From contig CAAGHZ010000001.1 of NCBI GenBank assembly GCA_900769795.1, forward strand, positions 30,303 to 94,302: a stretch of DNA of 64,000 nt, in the 5' to 3' direction. The stretch is from Clostridia bacterium (GTDB lineage Bacteria > Bacillota > Clostridia > Monoglobales > Monoglobaceae). Under the pieces are notes generated by a model. The model was given only the letters and a program-made list of their open reading frames with translations. It searched no databases and was not told the origin of the DNA. Within the stretch, counting starts at the first letter, position 1, and the number at the start of each line of letters is the position of its first letter. Below, piece after piece: positions 36,331 to 45,420 of the stretch. The position numbers and the translations under genes are program-made.

Positions 36331-37323
36331 CTAAAACCACTTGCCGTATCCGCCAAACATATACTCGGTGGCTTTTCCTGCTCCCACCGCTGTACATTCA
36401 AGGGGATTTTCTGCAATATATACAGGGATGTCTGTGTTTACATTAATTAGTCTGCCAAGGCCTCTGAGCTGCGCACCACCACCTGTTAATACAATTCCGC
36501 TCTCCATTACATCTGCTGCAAGTTCGGGCGGCGTGTTCTCAAGAGTTACTTTAACCGCATCAACAATTGTATCTGCAAGTTCTGTAAGGCACATTCTTAT
36601 CTCATCACTGGTAACCTTAGCGGATTTTGGCAGGCCTTCTACCATATCTCTGCCGTTTACCTCCATTACCTCGCTGTTCATACCCGTATATACAGAACCA
36701 AGATTGATTTTTATATTTTCGGCAGTAGCATCACCTATTATCATATTATACTGCTTTTTGATATGCTGAACGATAGCCGCATCAAAGCTCGCCCCCGCTG
36801 TACGCACCGTATGGGAAACAACTATTCCTCCAAGAGACACAACGGCAACCTCACATATTCCGGCACCGATATCAACTATCATACTGCCGTGAGGCATAGC
36901 AAGGTCAACTCCGCAACCGCTTGCCGCCGCAAGGACAGACTCCATCAACACAACCTCTTTTATGCCGGCGCCTCTTGCCGCCTCCTGAACTGCTCTGCGT
37001 TCAACTTCGCTTATTCCACAAGGCACAGCAATTACCGCTCTGATACGATAAAAAGAACTGCCTATTGTGTTCTTTATAAAATGCTTGAGCATAGCAACAG
37101 TCGCATTATATCCCGTGATTGCGCCACCTCTTATTGGCGCAATGGCAGAAACACCCTCGGGGGTTCTTCCCATCATTTCGTTTGCTTCTGCACCAACGGC
37201 TACAATCTGACCTGTAGTATTGCTTTTGATAACCATTGACGGCTCGTTTAAAACGACACCTATATCCTTCATATAAAATAATGTACTTGAAGTTCCTAAA
37301 TCAATTCCAATATCTATAGCCAT
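36331..37323 (-). CDS. mreB: Rod shape-determining protein MreB
   Basis: Actin-like ATPase that orients wall synthesis for rod shape, 330 residues. The phosphate-1 loop is IGIDLGTSSTLFYM (residues 5-18), the connecting segment IGVVLNEPS, the catalytic VIAVPCGISEVERRAV region and phosphate-2 VDIGAGICEVAVV, and the adenosine motif TGGGAQLRGL. A GGGAGG box precedes the ATG. The gene lies between maf and mreC, the typical Firmicutes arrangement. An Mbl or MreBH paralogue label is possible, but the mreCD neighbours favour MreB. Confidence 0.96.
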   Translation of the reverse strand: MAIDIGIDLGTSSTLFYMKDIGVVLNEPSMVIKSNTTGQIVAVGAEANEMMGRTPEGVSAIAPIRGGAITGYNATVAMLKHFIKNTIGSSFYRIRAVIAVPCGISEVERRAVQEAARGAGIKEVVLMESVLAAASGCGVDLAMPHGSMIVDIGAGICEVAVVSLGGIVVSHTVRTAGASFDAAIVQHIKKQYNMIIGDATAENIKINLGSVYTGMNSEVMEVNGRDMVEGLPKSAKVTSDEIRMCLTELADTIVDAVKVTLENTPPELAADVMESGIVLTGGGAQLRGLGRLINVNTDIPVYIAENPLECTAVGAGKATEYMFGGYGKWF

Positions 37324-37352
37324 ATTTCCCTCCCGGCAATATTGCCTTATTA

Positions 37353-37940
37353 TTATACTTCGTAATTAAAATTCTCTTTAAGTGATTTAAAAAGAGTGCA
37401 CAGAGGAAGCCCTACAACGTTGAAATAATCTCCTTTTATTCCCTCTACAAAGAGTGCACCGACTCCCTGTATTCCGTAGGCTCCTGCCTTATCCATAGGC
37501 TCGCCTGATTTTATATATTTCTCAATCTCGTCATCAGTCAATAGTCTGAATTTTACCACTGTCCTCTCAAAATCACGTACTGTTTCTCCCGTTGTATTAT
37601 CAACTATTGCAAATCCCGTACATACGTGATGCTCTCTGCCCGAGAGCAGTTTTAACATCTCTTTTGCCTCTGCCTCGTCCTTTGGCTTACCAAGGACCCT
37701 GCCGTCTATGCAGACGACCGTATCTGCTCCGATCACAAGAGCATCACCATCTGCCATTTTCGCCACGTTCTGTGCCTTTTGCAAAGCAAGGCATTTGACG
37801 AGTTCTTCCGGTGTCAAATCAGGGGCTGCTACTTCTTCAGTGGTGTCAATCATTATGTCAAATTCGGATATTAATCCGCCAAGAAGTTCCCTTCGCCTTG
37901 GTGACTGAGATGCCAATACAATTCTTTTCTTCTCACTCAT
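37353..37940 (-). CDS. maf: Maf-family nucleotide pyrophosphatase
   Basis: Hydrolyses non-canonical or modified NTPs to NMP; long known as a septum-formation inhibitor. It has 195 residues with the signature ASQSPRRRELL (10-20), the conserved VIGADTVVCIDGRVLGKP and GREHHVCTGFAI, and YGIQGVGALFVEGIKGDYFNVVG (partially quoted: QGVGALFVEGI) near the end. The gene lies between dut and mreB and probably belongs to the zapA-to-pbp2 transcription unit. It is 9 bases downstream of dut. Confidence 0.95.
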   Translation of the reverse strand: MSEKKRIVLASQSPRRRELLGGLISEFDIMIDTTEEVAAPDLTPEELVKCLALQKAQNVAKMADGDALVIGADTVVCIDGRVLGKPKDEAEAKEMLKLLSGREHHVCTGFAIVDNTTGETVRDFERTVVKFRLLTDDEIEKYIKSGEPMDKAGAYGIQGVGALFVEGIKGDYFNVVGLPLCTLFKSLKENFNYEV

Positions 37941-37949
37941 AGTTCTTCA

Positions 37950-38387
37950 CTACTTTCCTGTAGAGCCAAATCCACCGGCTCCACGTTCTGTACTCTCCAA
38001 TGTTTCCGCAATAAACAGTTTTGCCTTCTCTACCGGCAAAAATACAAGTTGGGCAATTCTGTCACCGGGATTTATTGTGTAATCCTCTTTTGATACGTTT
38101 ATAGCAGCAACCTTAACCTCACCTGTATAATCTGTATCAATTACGCCGACGCTGTTGCACATTGTAATACCCTGCTTGAATGACAACCCTGACCTCGGGA
38201 AAACAAAAGCCCCATATCCCTCAGGAATCTTAATAGCAAAACCGAGGGGGATGAGTTGTCTCTCTCCTGCCTTTATGGTAACAGGCGCGTCTATCGCCGC
38301 TGACAAATCCATACCAAGGCTGCCATCAGTTGCGTACTCCGGCATTTTTGCAAACTCTGACAATATCTTAATCTTTACATCAATCAT
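37950..38387 (-). CDS. dut: dUTP diphosphatase
   Basis: Trimeric dUTPase cleaving dUTP to dUMP and pyrophosphate, 145 residues. All five motifs are visible: GSLGMDLSAA, FPRSGLSFKQG, DTDYTGEVKVAA, GDRIAQLVFLPV and the glycine-rich RGAGGFGSTG at the C-terminus. AAGGAG precedes the ATG. The gene is placed between the U32 peptidase-family gene and maf, giving two nucleotide-cleaning enzymes in a row. Confidence 0.96.
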   Translation of the reverse strand: MIDVKIKILSEFAKMPEYATDGSLGMDLSAAIDAPVTIKAGERQLIPLGFAIKIPEGYGAFVFPRSGLSFKQGITMCNSVGVIDTDYTGEVKVAAINVSKEDYTINPGDRIAQLVFLPVEKAKLFIAETLESTERGAGGFGSTGK

Positions 38388-38401
38388 TTAAAACACTCCT
38401 T

Positions 38402-40453
38402 TTATAAAAGCGCACCTTTGAGATAATTTAACCTTGTGTATTCAAAATCAACAGCTTGTCCTTCGCCTTGATACGCCCGGCATATTTTTCTGCATTCGTT
38501 TTTATCTTCTGTAGTAAACATCAGTCTCAGATAATCTGCACCTGTGTTTTTTAACTCAACAATCTTATCTCCCATATAAAGTGGCACAGAATTGAGAACA
38601 ACACTTCTGCAGATATCTCCATCTTTCACAATTGGGAAAGTGGCTCCCGTACGGTCGGTCATCTCTCCTGAGCCATCGCACGGACACTTCTTCATATTCT
38701 TTAAAATACAATTCTCTGTCGTCATCAGCGGAAGCCTGCCGTACGCTATTACCTCTGTTTTTACGCGCTTTGCCACATCTCTTGCCTGAGGCAAATTCAT
38801 CTCTGCTGACAAGCACAGTAAATCAACCCCCATTGACGCAACCTCACACAATGCACGGCTGTTGGTGATATTCATGCGATAACTTCCAAAGATTTCAAAC
38901 CCCTCTGCTATTGCCAGTGCATCTATGGTCATAATTTCTGCCTTTAAAAATCCTTCACCCTTTAGACGCAAAAGCCTTTGTCTGTATTGTTGTCGCACAG
39001 GCTCTTTTATTATTGCAGGCAAAGAAACCACTATTCTCTCCGCATCTGTCGATAACTCCTCCCGATGCTTCTCTATAATGTGTAATGGCACATATATATG
39101 CTCAAATTCAAACTCTTTGACTACCCTGTATTGTTCTATATCAAAAACAGAGCACGTAAATTCTCCGCTGCCTTTATGGTCTGTCTTCCTGATTTCTTTT
39201 GCATCTTCCAGCCTTTTGTCTCTGTGTTTTTTTAGTATTTCTTGTTCAAAGGCCGCTATCCCTTTTCTTCTGAGTTCATTTATAACCGACACAGGCACAA
39301 AGGCACTTTGCGACAGCACAACCTCTATTCTATTCACCCTAAATGCTGTACCACCTGTTTTTTCAAGTTGGGTTACTACCCCTTCTTTTATTGCAGGCCT
39401 GTTTGCTGCAGTTTGTATTTCTTCGTCGCCAAAAACCGTTACTGAGTTCTCTGCACCCTTTACAATAAGGCATGGTTTTTTGCCCTCTTCAAACGTAGCC
39501 GACATACAGACAGGAATCTGTTTATCTTTCGGTTTCTCATGTGTTTCTTCATTCTTCAGATATGGGTTATCAGGTTTATCAAAAGCAAACATCTGCGGTC
39601 CTTTGTCACCCATATAATATCCGTCAGTCAATCCGCCGCGGAAGAATATACGATTAAGCCTGTCCTTTTCTTCTTTTGACGGAAGTCTGTCTTCATCTAT
39701 CAGCCGCCTGTAAGTAGATACAACTTCTCTTACATAGGCTTCTCCTTTCATTCTTCCCTCAATTTTAAGAGAAGCAACTCCATCGCTTTTCAACTCTCTG
39801 ATATGTTCTGCAAGAGACATATCCTTTAAACTAAGATAGTACTTAGCCTCGGCGCCTGACGAATATAAAAGCCTGCATGGCTGTGCACACTTTCCTCTGT
39901 TGCCGCTTCTGCCACCTATAACACTGCTGAAGAGACATTGCCCCGAATAACTCATACACATTGCACCGTGGACAAACACCTCTGCCTCTGCAGATATATT
40001 TTTTATAATTTTTCTGATTTCCTCGCCTGACAGTTCTCTTGAAAGCACAACCCTTGAAACTCCCATTTTTTCAAGCACCCTTACTCCATCCGCCGAATGT
40101 ACTGTCATTTGTGTACTTCCGTGAAGTTCCAAATCAGGCGACATTTCACGGATTAAGCCAAGAACTCCCATATCTTGAACGATAGCCGCATCAACGCCTG
40201 CTTTGGTAATAACCTTTATAAACTTTTCAAGTTCTTTGTACTCTCTGTCATACACAAGTGTATTTACCGTAATATAACATTTTGCCCCCCTAATATGACA
40301 AAAATCTGCGGCTTTGCAGATTTCATCATCAGTAAGGTTGCCCGCATAACTTCGCGCACCAAAGCCCTGTCCGGCAAAATATACTGCGTCGGCTCCGCTG
40401 TTTACCGCAGCCAAAACACACTCATAAGTTCCTGCAGGTGCAAGTAGTTCCAT
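38402..40453 (-). CDS. U32 peptidase-family protein (RlhA/TrhP-like) with C-terminal DUF3656-type extension
   Basis: Large U32-family protein, 683 residues. The N-terminal TIM-like part begins MELLAPAGTYECVLAAVNSG and has the family signature around VHGAMCMSYSGQCLFSS with the adjacent cysteine-rich NRGKCAQPCR. E. coli relatives (RlhA, TrhP) hydroxylate RNA bases using prephenate-dependent chemistry and an iron-sulfur cluster; others are labelled collagenase-like, and activity here is unknown. The length and the late segment TENCILKNMKKCPC point to the DUF3656-containing subfamily. The gene lies in the zapA-dut-maf-mre run, a common Clostridia order. Confidence 0.9.
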   Translation of the reverse strand: MELLAPAGTYECVLAAVNSGADAVYFAGQGFGARSYAGNLTDDEICKAADFCHIRGAKCYITVNTLVYDREYKELEKFIKVITKAGVDAAIVQDMGVLGLIREMSPDLELHGSTQMTVHSADGVRVLEKMGVSRVVLSRELSGEEIRKIIKNISAEAEVFVHGAMCMSYSGQCLFSSVIGGRSGNRGKCAQPCRLLYSSGAEAKYYLSLKDMSLAEHIRELKSDGVASLKIEGRMKGEAYVREVVSTYRRLIDEDRLPSKEEKDRLNRIFFRGGLTDGYYMGDKGPQMFAFDKPDNPYLKNEETHEKPKDKQIPVCMSATFEEGKKPCLIVKGAENSVTVFGDEEIQTAANRPAIKEGVVTQLEKTGGTAFRVNRIEVVLSQSAFVPVSVINELRRKGIAAFEQEILKKHRDKRLEDAKEIRKTDHKGSGEFTCSVFDIEQYRVVKEFEFEHIYVPLHIIEKHREELSTDAERIVVSLPAIIKEPVRQQYRQRLLRLKGEGFLKAEIMTIDALAIAEGFEIFGSYRMNITNSRALCEVASMGVDLLCLSAEMNLPQARDVAKRVKTEVIAYGRLPLMTTENCILKNMKKCPCDGSGEMTDRTGATFPIVKDGDICRSVVLNSVPLYMGDKIVELKNTGADYLRLMFTTEDKNECRKICRAYQGEGQAVDFEYTRLNYLKGALL

Positions 40454-40518
40454 AGCCGGAGCCTCCGTTTCAGAATTACAGGGATTAAGATTTTCGTCTT
40501 ATACCATTTTTCAATAAT

Positions 40519-40914
40519 TTATCTGTGTCCCATAGGATTTCTTCTCAAACTCGAGAGTTCTGTTTCCTTTTTAGCAATCTCTATCTGAAGTTTGTGTACA
40601 TCCTCACGAAGCTTTTCTACCTCAAGACGCTTTGCCTCAAGTTCTGTGCTGAGACCTCTTGCCTCTTCCATATAACCTTTAAGCTCAACGCGAAGATTAT
40701 CAAGGACACCCTCGTTCTTTAAATAATCATCTGCAATGGTTATTGCCGACAATACTGCCTTCATGGCAGTGCTAAGTTGAGGGTTACCTTCTGAAATCTT
40801 GTTCATATGCTTATTTACCATAAGCGCAACCCTCTGCACATACTCCTCGGGCTCGTTTGTCACAAGCGTGTACTCGATATTATTGATTTTTACTTCAACT
40901 TTTTTGCTTTCCAT
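40519..40914 (-). CDS. zapA: Cell division protein ZapA
   Basis: Small FtsZ-associated protein that bundles FtsZ filaments at the division ring, 131 residues. The N-terminal domain has KVEVKINNIEYTLVTNEPEEYV and the conserved VNKHMNKI; the C-terminal half from about residue 75 is a long coiled coil (LEAKRLEVEKLREDVHKLQ) ending in a basic tail. A GGAGG box precedes the ATG. First gene of the minus-strand run leading to mreB. An alternative reading as a generic coiled-coil protein is unlikely given the N-terminal pattern and position. Confidence 0.88.
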   Translation of the reverse strand: MESKKVEVKINNIEYTLVTNEPEEYVQRVALMVNKHMNKISEGNPQLSTAMKAVLSAITIADDYLKNEGVLDNLRVELKGYMEEARGLSTELEAKRLEVEKLREDVHKLQIEIAKKETELSSLRRNPMGHR

Positions 40915-40975
40915 GACTTATCCTCCAATGGAAAATTTTTATTAAACAAATGTTGCAGTATAAAACATTTTTGTC

Positions 40976-41518
40976 TTACTTTGTTTTGTTTCTTATTGCC
41001 ATATATTTAAGAATACCAAAAACTGATTTTGCATCATTTATCTCACCTGACATAACCATGTCAAATACCTTTTCTGCGGGAATCTTTTCAATCTCCAAAA
41101 ACTCCCCTTCGTCAGGATGGCATTCTCCTTCCTGCAAATCTTCTGCAAGATAAACATGTGTAACCTCATCTGTAAACCCCGGAGACGGATACATAAAACC
41201 AAGGTATTCAAAACCTTGTGCCGTATATCCCGTTTCTTCTTCAAGTTCACGGATTCCGCATGCTCTGTGATGCTCGCCCGGGTCAAGTTTCCCTGCCGGG
41301 ATTTCATAAATTGCTTTTTCTATAGGCTTGCGATACTGCCTCACCAATATTATCTCATCGTTATCAGTGACGGCCACAATGCCTACTCCACCCGGATGTC
41401 CGACTATTTCTCGTGTCGTAACTCTTCCGCCCGGCATCAAGACCTTATCTACCCTAAGTTTTACTATCCTGCCATCAAATATTATATCCGAAGAAACGCT
41501 TTTTTCCTCATAAATCAT
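40976..41518 (-). CDS. NUDIX hydrolase, ADP-ribose pyrophosphatase type
   Basis: NUDIX enzyme of the ADP-ribose diphosphatase (NudF/YqkG) kind, 180 residues. The Nudix box is complete: G-x5-E-x7-REL-EE-x-TGY, with GKLDPGE and RELEEETGY. The upstream strand ILVRQYRKPIEKAIYEIPAG is characteristic of ADP-ribose hydrolases. The ATG at 41518 has GGAG 8 bases upstream; the frame is open further, to the gdhA stop, but without a good start. It follows gdhA on the same strand after a strong hairpin, so it may be under separate control. Confidence 0.9.
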   Translation of the reverse strand: MIYEEKSVSSDIIFDGRIVKLRVDKVLMPGGRVTTREIVGHPGGVGIVAVTDNDEIILVRQYRKPIEKAIYEIPAGKLDPGEHHRACGIRELEEETGYTAQGFEYLGFMYPSPGFTDEVTHVYLAEDLQEGECHPDEGEFLEIEKIPAEKVFDMVMSGEINDAKSVFGILKYMAIRNKTK

Positions 41519-41588
41519 ATCTGCATCTCCAACATCATCAGAATATTTAATAAATATGTCTCTGTCTGAGGCACATTTATTAAATATT

Positions 41589-41618
41589 CTGCAAGTTCCG
41601 CAAAAGCGGAACTTGCAG
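41589..41618 (-). terminator. Hairpin after gdhA
   Basis: Perfect 13-base-pair inverted repeat (CTGCAAGTTCCGC with its complement) around a four-base loop, 11 bases past the gdhA stop. The T run after it is poor (AATATTTAAT), so it may only partly stop transcription into the nudix gene. Confidence 0.65.
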
Positions 41619-41628
41619 ATGTATTTCA

Positions 41629-42984
41629 TTAGATAATACCCTGTGCCATCATAGCATTTGCAACTTTCTTAAAACCTGCAATGTTTGCGCCTGCAACAAG
41701 GTCATAGCCAAGACCGCATTCCTCAGCAGCCTCAACTGATGCATTATGAATATTTCTCATAATGCCCTTAAGTTTTTCATCAACTTCTTCTGCTTCCCAT
41801 GCGTATCTCATAGAGTTCTGCGCCATCTCAAGAGCAGAAACTGCAACGCCGCCGGCGTTAACTGCCTTTGAAGGACCAATGATAAGACCCTTGCTGCGGA
41901 GGAACGCCATAGCCTCATTTGTGGTAGGCATATTAGCAACCTCGATATAGTATTTTGTACCATTTGCAAGAATCTGCTCTGCTTCTTTCATGCCGATTTC
42001 ATTCTGAGTTGCACAAGGCATGCAAATGTCAACCTTTACGCCCCATGGCTTTTCACCGGCATGGAACTCGCAACCAAACTTCTCAGCATAATCCTGAGCG
42101 CGGTCACGTCCTGATGATCTCATCTCAAGAAGATAATTGAACTTCTCTTCAGTTGCAACACCATCGGGATCATATACATAACCGTCAGGACCTGAAATAG
42201 TAACAACCTTTGCGCCGAGTTCTGTCATCTTCATACATACGCCCCAAGCAACGTTACCAAAGCCTGAAACTGCAACAGTCTTACCCTCTAAGGTGTCGCC
42301 CTCGTGCTTCATAACCTCGTTTGCATAGTATGTAGCACCAAAACCTGTAGCCTCAGGTCTGATGAGAGAGCCGCCGTATTCAAGGCCTTTACCTGTGAGA
42401 ACACCATTCTCCCAGCCGCCTCTGATTCTCTTATACTGACCATAGAGGAAGCCGATTTCTCTTCCGCCAACACCGATATCACCTGCAGGAACGTCAATAT
42501 CCTGACCGATATGTCTGTAAAGTTCTGTCATAAATGCCTGACAGAATCTCATGATTTCTGCATCACTCTTACCTCTTGGATCAAAGTCAGAACCACCCTT
42601 ACCGCCGCCGATAGGAAGACCTGTAAGGCTGTTTTTAAATGTCTGCTCAAAGCCAAGGAACTTAATAATACCTGAGTATACTGACGGATGGAAACGCAAG
42701 CCACCCTTATAAGGACCAATTGCACTGTTGAACTGTACGCGGTAACCTCTGTTTACCTGAATCTTACCATTGTCATCAACCCATGATACTCTGAAAGTAA
42801 TCATTCTCTCGGGCTCAACGATTCTCTCCATAAGCCCAACCTTCTCGTACTCAGGATGACGCTCTACGATAGTCTCGAGAGATTCAAAAACCTCTTCAAC
42901 TGTCTGGAGGAACTCAGGTTCATTCTTGTCTCTTGCCTGAACTTGTTCAAACACACGCTTGAGATACTCATTCTTAATTGCCAT
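41629..42984 (-). CDS. gdhA: NADP-type glutamate dehydrogenase
   Basis: Reductive amination of 2-oxoglutarate with ammonium, 451 residues, the size of hexameric bacterial GdhA. The catalytic region has GPYKGGLRFHPSV and GGGKGGSDFDPRGKSD; the dehydrogenase signature PAGDIGVGGREIGFLYG follows, then the nucleotide-binding VAVSGFGNVAWGV. The NADP preference is inferred from size and family, not proven. AAAGGAG precedes the ATG. It lies directly downstream of nfnB, with a gap of 44 bases and no clear promoter, so co-transcription with nfnAB is plausible. Confidence 0.96.
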   Translation of the reverse strand: MAIKNEYLKRVFEQVQARDKNEPEFLQTVEEVFESLETIVERHPEYEKVGLMERIVEPERMITFRVSWVDDNGKIQVNRGYRVQFNSAIGPYKGGLRFHPSVYSGIIKFLGFEQTFKNSLTGLPIGGGKGGSDFDPRGKSDAEIMRFCQAFMTELYRHIGQDIDVPAGDIGVGGREIGFLYGQYKRIRGGWENGVLTGKGLEYGGSLIRPEATGFGATYYANEVMKHEGDTLEGKTVAVSGFGNVAWGVCMKMTELGAKVVTISGPDGYVYDPDGVATEEKFNYLLEMRSSGRDRAQDYAEKFGCEFHAGEKPWGVKVDICMPCATQNEIGMKEAEQILANGTKYYIEVANMPTTNEAMAFLRSKGLIIGPSKAVNAGGVAVSALEMAQNSMRYAWEAEEVDEKLKGIMRNIHNASVEAAEECGLGYDLVAGANIAGFKKVANAMMAQGII

Positions 42985-43028
42985 TTAAAAAGACTCCTTT
43001 TTTCCTGCATATACAGGTTTATATAAAT

Positions 43029-44426
43029 TTAATTTTTTTGCTTAATATATTCATCTATGGCAGATGCAGCAGATTTACCCGCTCCCATTGCCAAAATTAC
43101 TGTTGCGGCACCTGTTACAACATCGCCGCCTGCCCAAACACCTTGCTTGCTGGTCTTGCCGGTATCGTCAAGAGCAACTATACATCCCCACTTGTTTGTC
43201 TCAAGATCGGGAGTTGTATCCTTGATAAGCGGGTTCGGGCTTTGTCCAATCGCTATAACAACAGCGTCTGCATCTATCATAAACTCGCTGCCCTCAACTG
43301 CTTGCGGACGGCGACGTCCCGATTCGTCAGGCTCGCCAAGTTCCATGCGAACGCACTCAACCTGTTTTGTCCAGCCGTCCTCTGTGCCGAGAATCCTTGT
43401 AGGGTTACAAAGAAGACAGAAGTTTATACCCTCTTCTTTTGCATGGTGGATTTCTTCAAGTCTTGCAGGCATCTCTTCTTCGCTTCTTCTGTAAACAATG
43501 CTTACATTCTCCGCTCCGAGACGCTTTGCGCTTCTCGCCGCATCCATAGCAACATTACCGCCACCAACTATAACAACATTTTTGCCTATATAAATAGGTG
43601 TGTCAAAATCAGGGAAACGATAAGCCTTCATAAGATTTATACGAGTCAGAAATTCATTTGCAGAATACACACCGTTGAGGTCCTCGCCTTCTATCTTCAT
43701 GAAACTTGGAAGACCCGCTCCGGTACCTACAAATACTGCGTCAAAACCTTCTTCTGTCAAAAGTTCATCTATCGACAACACCTTGCCGATAACCATATCT
43801 GTGTGTATCTCTACACCGAGATTTTCAAGCTTTGAAATCTCTGCCTTTACAATATCCTTAGGCAGACGGAACTCAGGGATTCCATACACCAAAACTCCGC
43901 CGGGAGTATGAAATGCCTCAAAAATCGAAACCTTGTATCCCATCTTCGCAAGGTCTCCTGCACAGGTAAGCCCTGCCGGCCCTGCGCCTACAACCGCAAC
44001 TTTCTTACCGTTGGGTTCCGGCTTTTCTGTCTTGGCATTACAATTTGCCATATACCAGTCTGCAACAAATCTTTCAAGTCTGCCGATGGCAACAGGCTCA
44101 CCCTTGATGCCTCTTACGCAGTACTTCTCGCACTGACTCTCCTGAGGGCAAACCCTTCCGCAAACTGCAGGGAGAGAACTTGTCTCCTGAATCTTATGGT
44201 AAGCATCTTCAAACTTACCATCAGCCACAAGCGCAATAAATTCAGGGATTTTTACAAACACAGGACAACCGCCGATGCAAGGCTTGTGCTTACACTGAAG
44301 ACAACGCTCCGCCTCTTCTATTGCCATTTCCTCGGTGTATCCTGTCGCAACTTCTAAAAAATTTTTATTTCTCACATCTGGTTCCTGCTCAGGCATAGGG
44401 ACCTTGTTTAATGACATATTAGGCAT
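43029..44426 (-). CDS. nfnB: NADPH-type glutamate synthase small-chain-like protein, NfnB subunit
   Basis: FAD- and iron-sulfur-containing subunit of an NADH-dependent reduced ferredoxin:NADP oxidoreductase, 465 residues. The N-terminus has two cysteine groups, CLQCKHKPCIGGCPV and CGRVCPQESQCEKYC, for 4Fe-4S clusters. The FAD loop is VAVVGAGPAGLTCAG and the NAD(P) loop VVIVGGGNVAMDAARSA. GltD small subunits of glutamate synthase look similar, but no glutamate synthase large subunit is near, and the adjacent upstream gene encodes the NfnA partner. The start overlaps the end of that gene by eight bases. Confidence 0.92.
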   Translation of the reverse strand: MPNMSLNKVPMPEQEPDVRNKNFLEVATGYTEEMAIEEAERCLQCKHKPCIGGCPVFVKIPEFIALVADGKFEDAYHKIQETSSLPAVCGRVCPQESQCEKYCVRGIKGEPVAIGRLERFVADWYMANCNAKTEKPEPNGKKVAVVGAGPAGLTCAGDLAKMGYKVSIFEAFHTPGGVLVYGIPEFRLPKDIVKAEISKLENLGVEIHTDMVIGKVLSIDELLTEEGFDAVFVGTGAGLPSFMKIEGEDLNGVYSANEFLTRINLMKAYRFPDFDTPIYIGKNVVIVGGGNVAMDAARSAKRLGAENVSIVYRRSEEEMPARLEEIHHAKEEGINFCLLCNPTRILGTEDGWTKQVECVRMELGEPDESGRRRPQAVEGSEFMIDADAVVIAIGQSPNPLIKDTTPDLETNKWGCIVALDDTGKTSKQGVWAGGDVVTGAATVILAMGAGKSAASAIDEYIKQKN

Positions 44427-45264
44427 TGTTCATTCTCTCCATTTTGCACCTGTGATTTTCTCTTGATACTCCTTCTTCCTTTGAGAACATCCTGGATCTG
44501 CGTATAGCCTGATCAAAATCAACAAGATGTCCGTCAAAATCAGGGCCATCCACGCAGGCAAACTTTGTCTCTCCGCCAACAGTTACGCGACATCCGCCGC
44601 ACATACCTGTTCCGTCTATCATGACAGGGTTCATACTTACTATTGTTTTGATTCCATACTCACGTGTAAGGTCGCAGACAGCCTTCATCATTACAAGAGG
44701 GCCGATTGCAACTACAACATCGTATTTCCTGCCTGCCTTGATTAACTCTTCAAGTTTGGCAGTAACAAAACCTTTGTTTCCGTTTGAGCCGTCATCTGTC
44801 ATGGTGTAGAGATTAGTGCACGCTGCGCGACACTCATCTTCAATAATAACAAAATCTTTGTTTCTGAATCCATTTATCATATCGACCTCTACTCCCATAG
44901 AGTGAAGTTTCTTAGCCTGCGGATATGCAATCGCTGTGCCGAGGCCACCACCGATAATTGCTGCAGTCTTGACATCCTCAAAATGAGATGCCTTCCCAAG
45001 AGGTCCGACAAAGTCAAGAAGGGCGTCGCCTGCCTCAAGCTTGTTAAGCCTTTCGGTAGTCGCACCCACAACCTGGAAAATAATTGTTATTGTTCCGGTT
45101 TCTCTGTTATAATCTGCTATGGTAAAAGGTACTCTCTCACCCTTTTCATCGATTCTCAGAATAATAAACTGTCCGGGTTCTGCCTTCTTTGCAATGTATG
45201 GCGCATCAACTTCAATCAAAGATACATATGGATTGAGCTCTTGCTTTCTTACTATCTTGTACAA
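44419..45264 (-). CDS. nfnA: Sulfide/dihydroorotate dehydrogenase-like flavoprotein, NfnA subunit
   Basis: FAD/NAD-binding subunit partner of NfnB, 281 residues, of the ferredoxin-NADP reductase superfamily. The FAD segment contains RVPFTIADYN and the pyridine-nucleotide loop AAIIGGGLGTAIAYP. The C-terminus holds the 2Fe-2S ligand segment GMCGGCRVTVGG with a third cysteine in FACVDGP. The ORF is open upstream to 45327, but a TTG at 45264 has AAAGGGG 7 bases before it and leads directly into IVRKQELNPYVSLIEV; this is the chosen start. A promoter at 45345-45373 precedes it. PyrK-type or SudB alternatives share this fold; the pairing with nfnB decides. Confidence 0.88.
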   Translation of the reverse strand: MYKIVRKQELNPYVSLIEVDAPYIAKKAEPGQFIILRIDEKGERVPFTIADYNRETGTITIIFQVVGATTERLNKLEAGDALLDFVGPLGKASHFEDVKTAAIIGGGLGTAIAYPQAKKLHSMGVEVDMINGFRNKDFVIIEDECRAACTNLYTMTDDGSNGNKGFVTAKLEELIKAGRKYDVVVAIGPLVMMKAVCDLTREYGIKTIVSMNPVMIDGTGMCGGCRVTVGGETKFACVDGPDFDGHLVDFDQAIRRSRMFSKEEGVSRENHRCKMERMNNA

Positions 45265-45344
45265 TTCTATACCCCTTTCACATACATTATTGCAAAACGT
45301 TGCTCTACACTTACGAAAATTTCCCATTATACTACAACTAATTT

Positions 45345-45373
45345 ATTTTATCACAAAAAGCCGAAAAAGGCAA
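45345..45373 (-). promoter_or_regulatory. Sigma-A-type promoter for nfnAB(-gdhA)
   Basis: Minus strand TTGCCT, 17-base spacer, TAAAAT, about 80 bases upstream of the nfnA TTG. Confidence 0.65.
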
Positions 45374-45420
45374 GTTTTTTATGCTATTCATGTAATATTT
45401 ATAAAATTTACTCAAAATAT

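Noticed and set aside
40976..41629. Nudix protein extended to the gdhA stop (217 residues)
   Set aside because: The extra 37 residues run through the gdhA hairpin and are Cys-rich without family similarity; the ATG at 41518 has a good GGAG box.
42978..43835. Plus-strand frame of 285 codons inside nfnB
   Set aside because: Fully antisense to a conserved gene, with Cys/Tyr/His-rich shadow composition and no start signal.
43029..44426. Glutamate synthase small subunit GltD as the final call
   Set aside because: Similar fold, but there is no gltB partner and the adjacent flavoprotein of NfnA type decides for NfnB.
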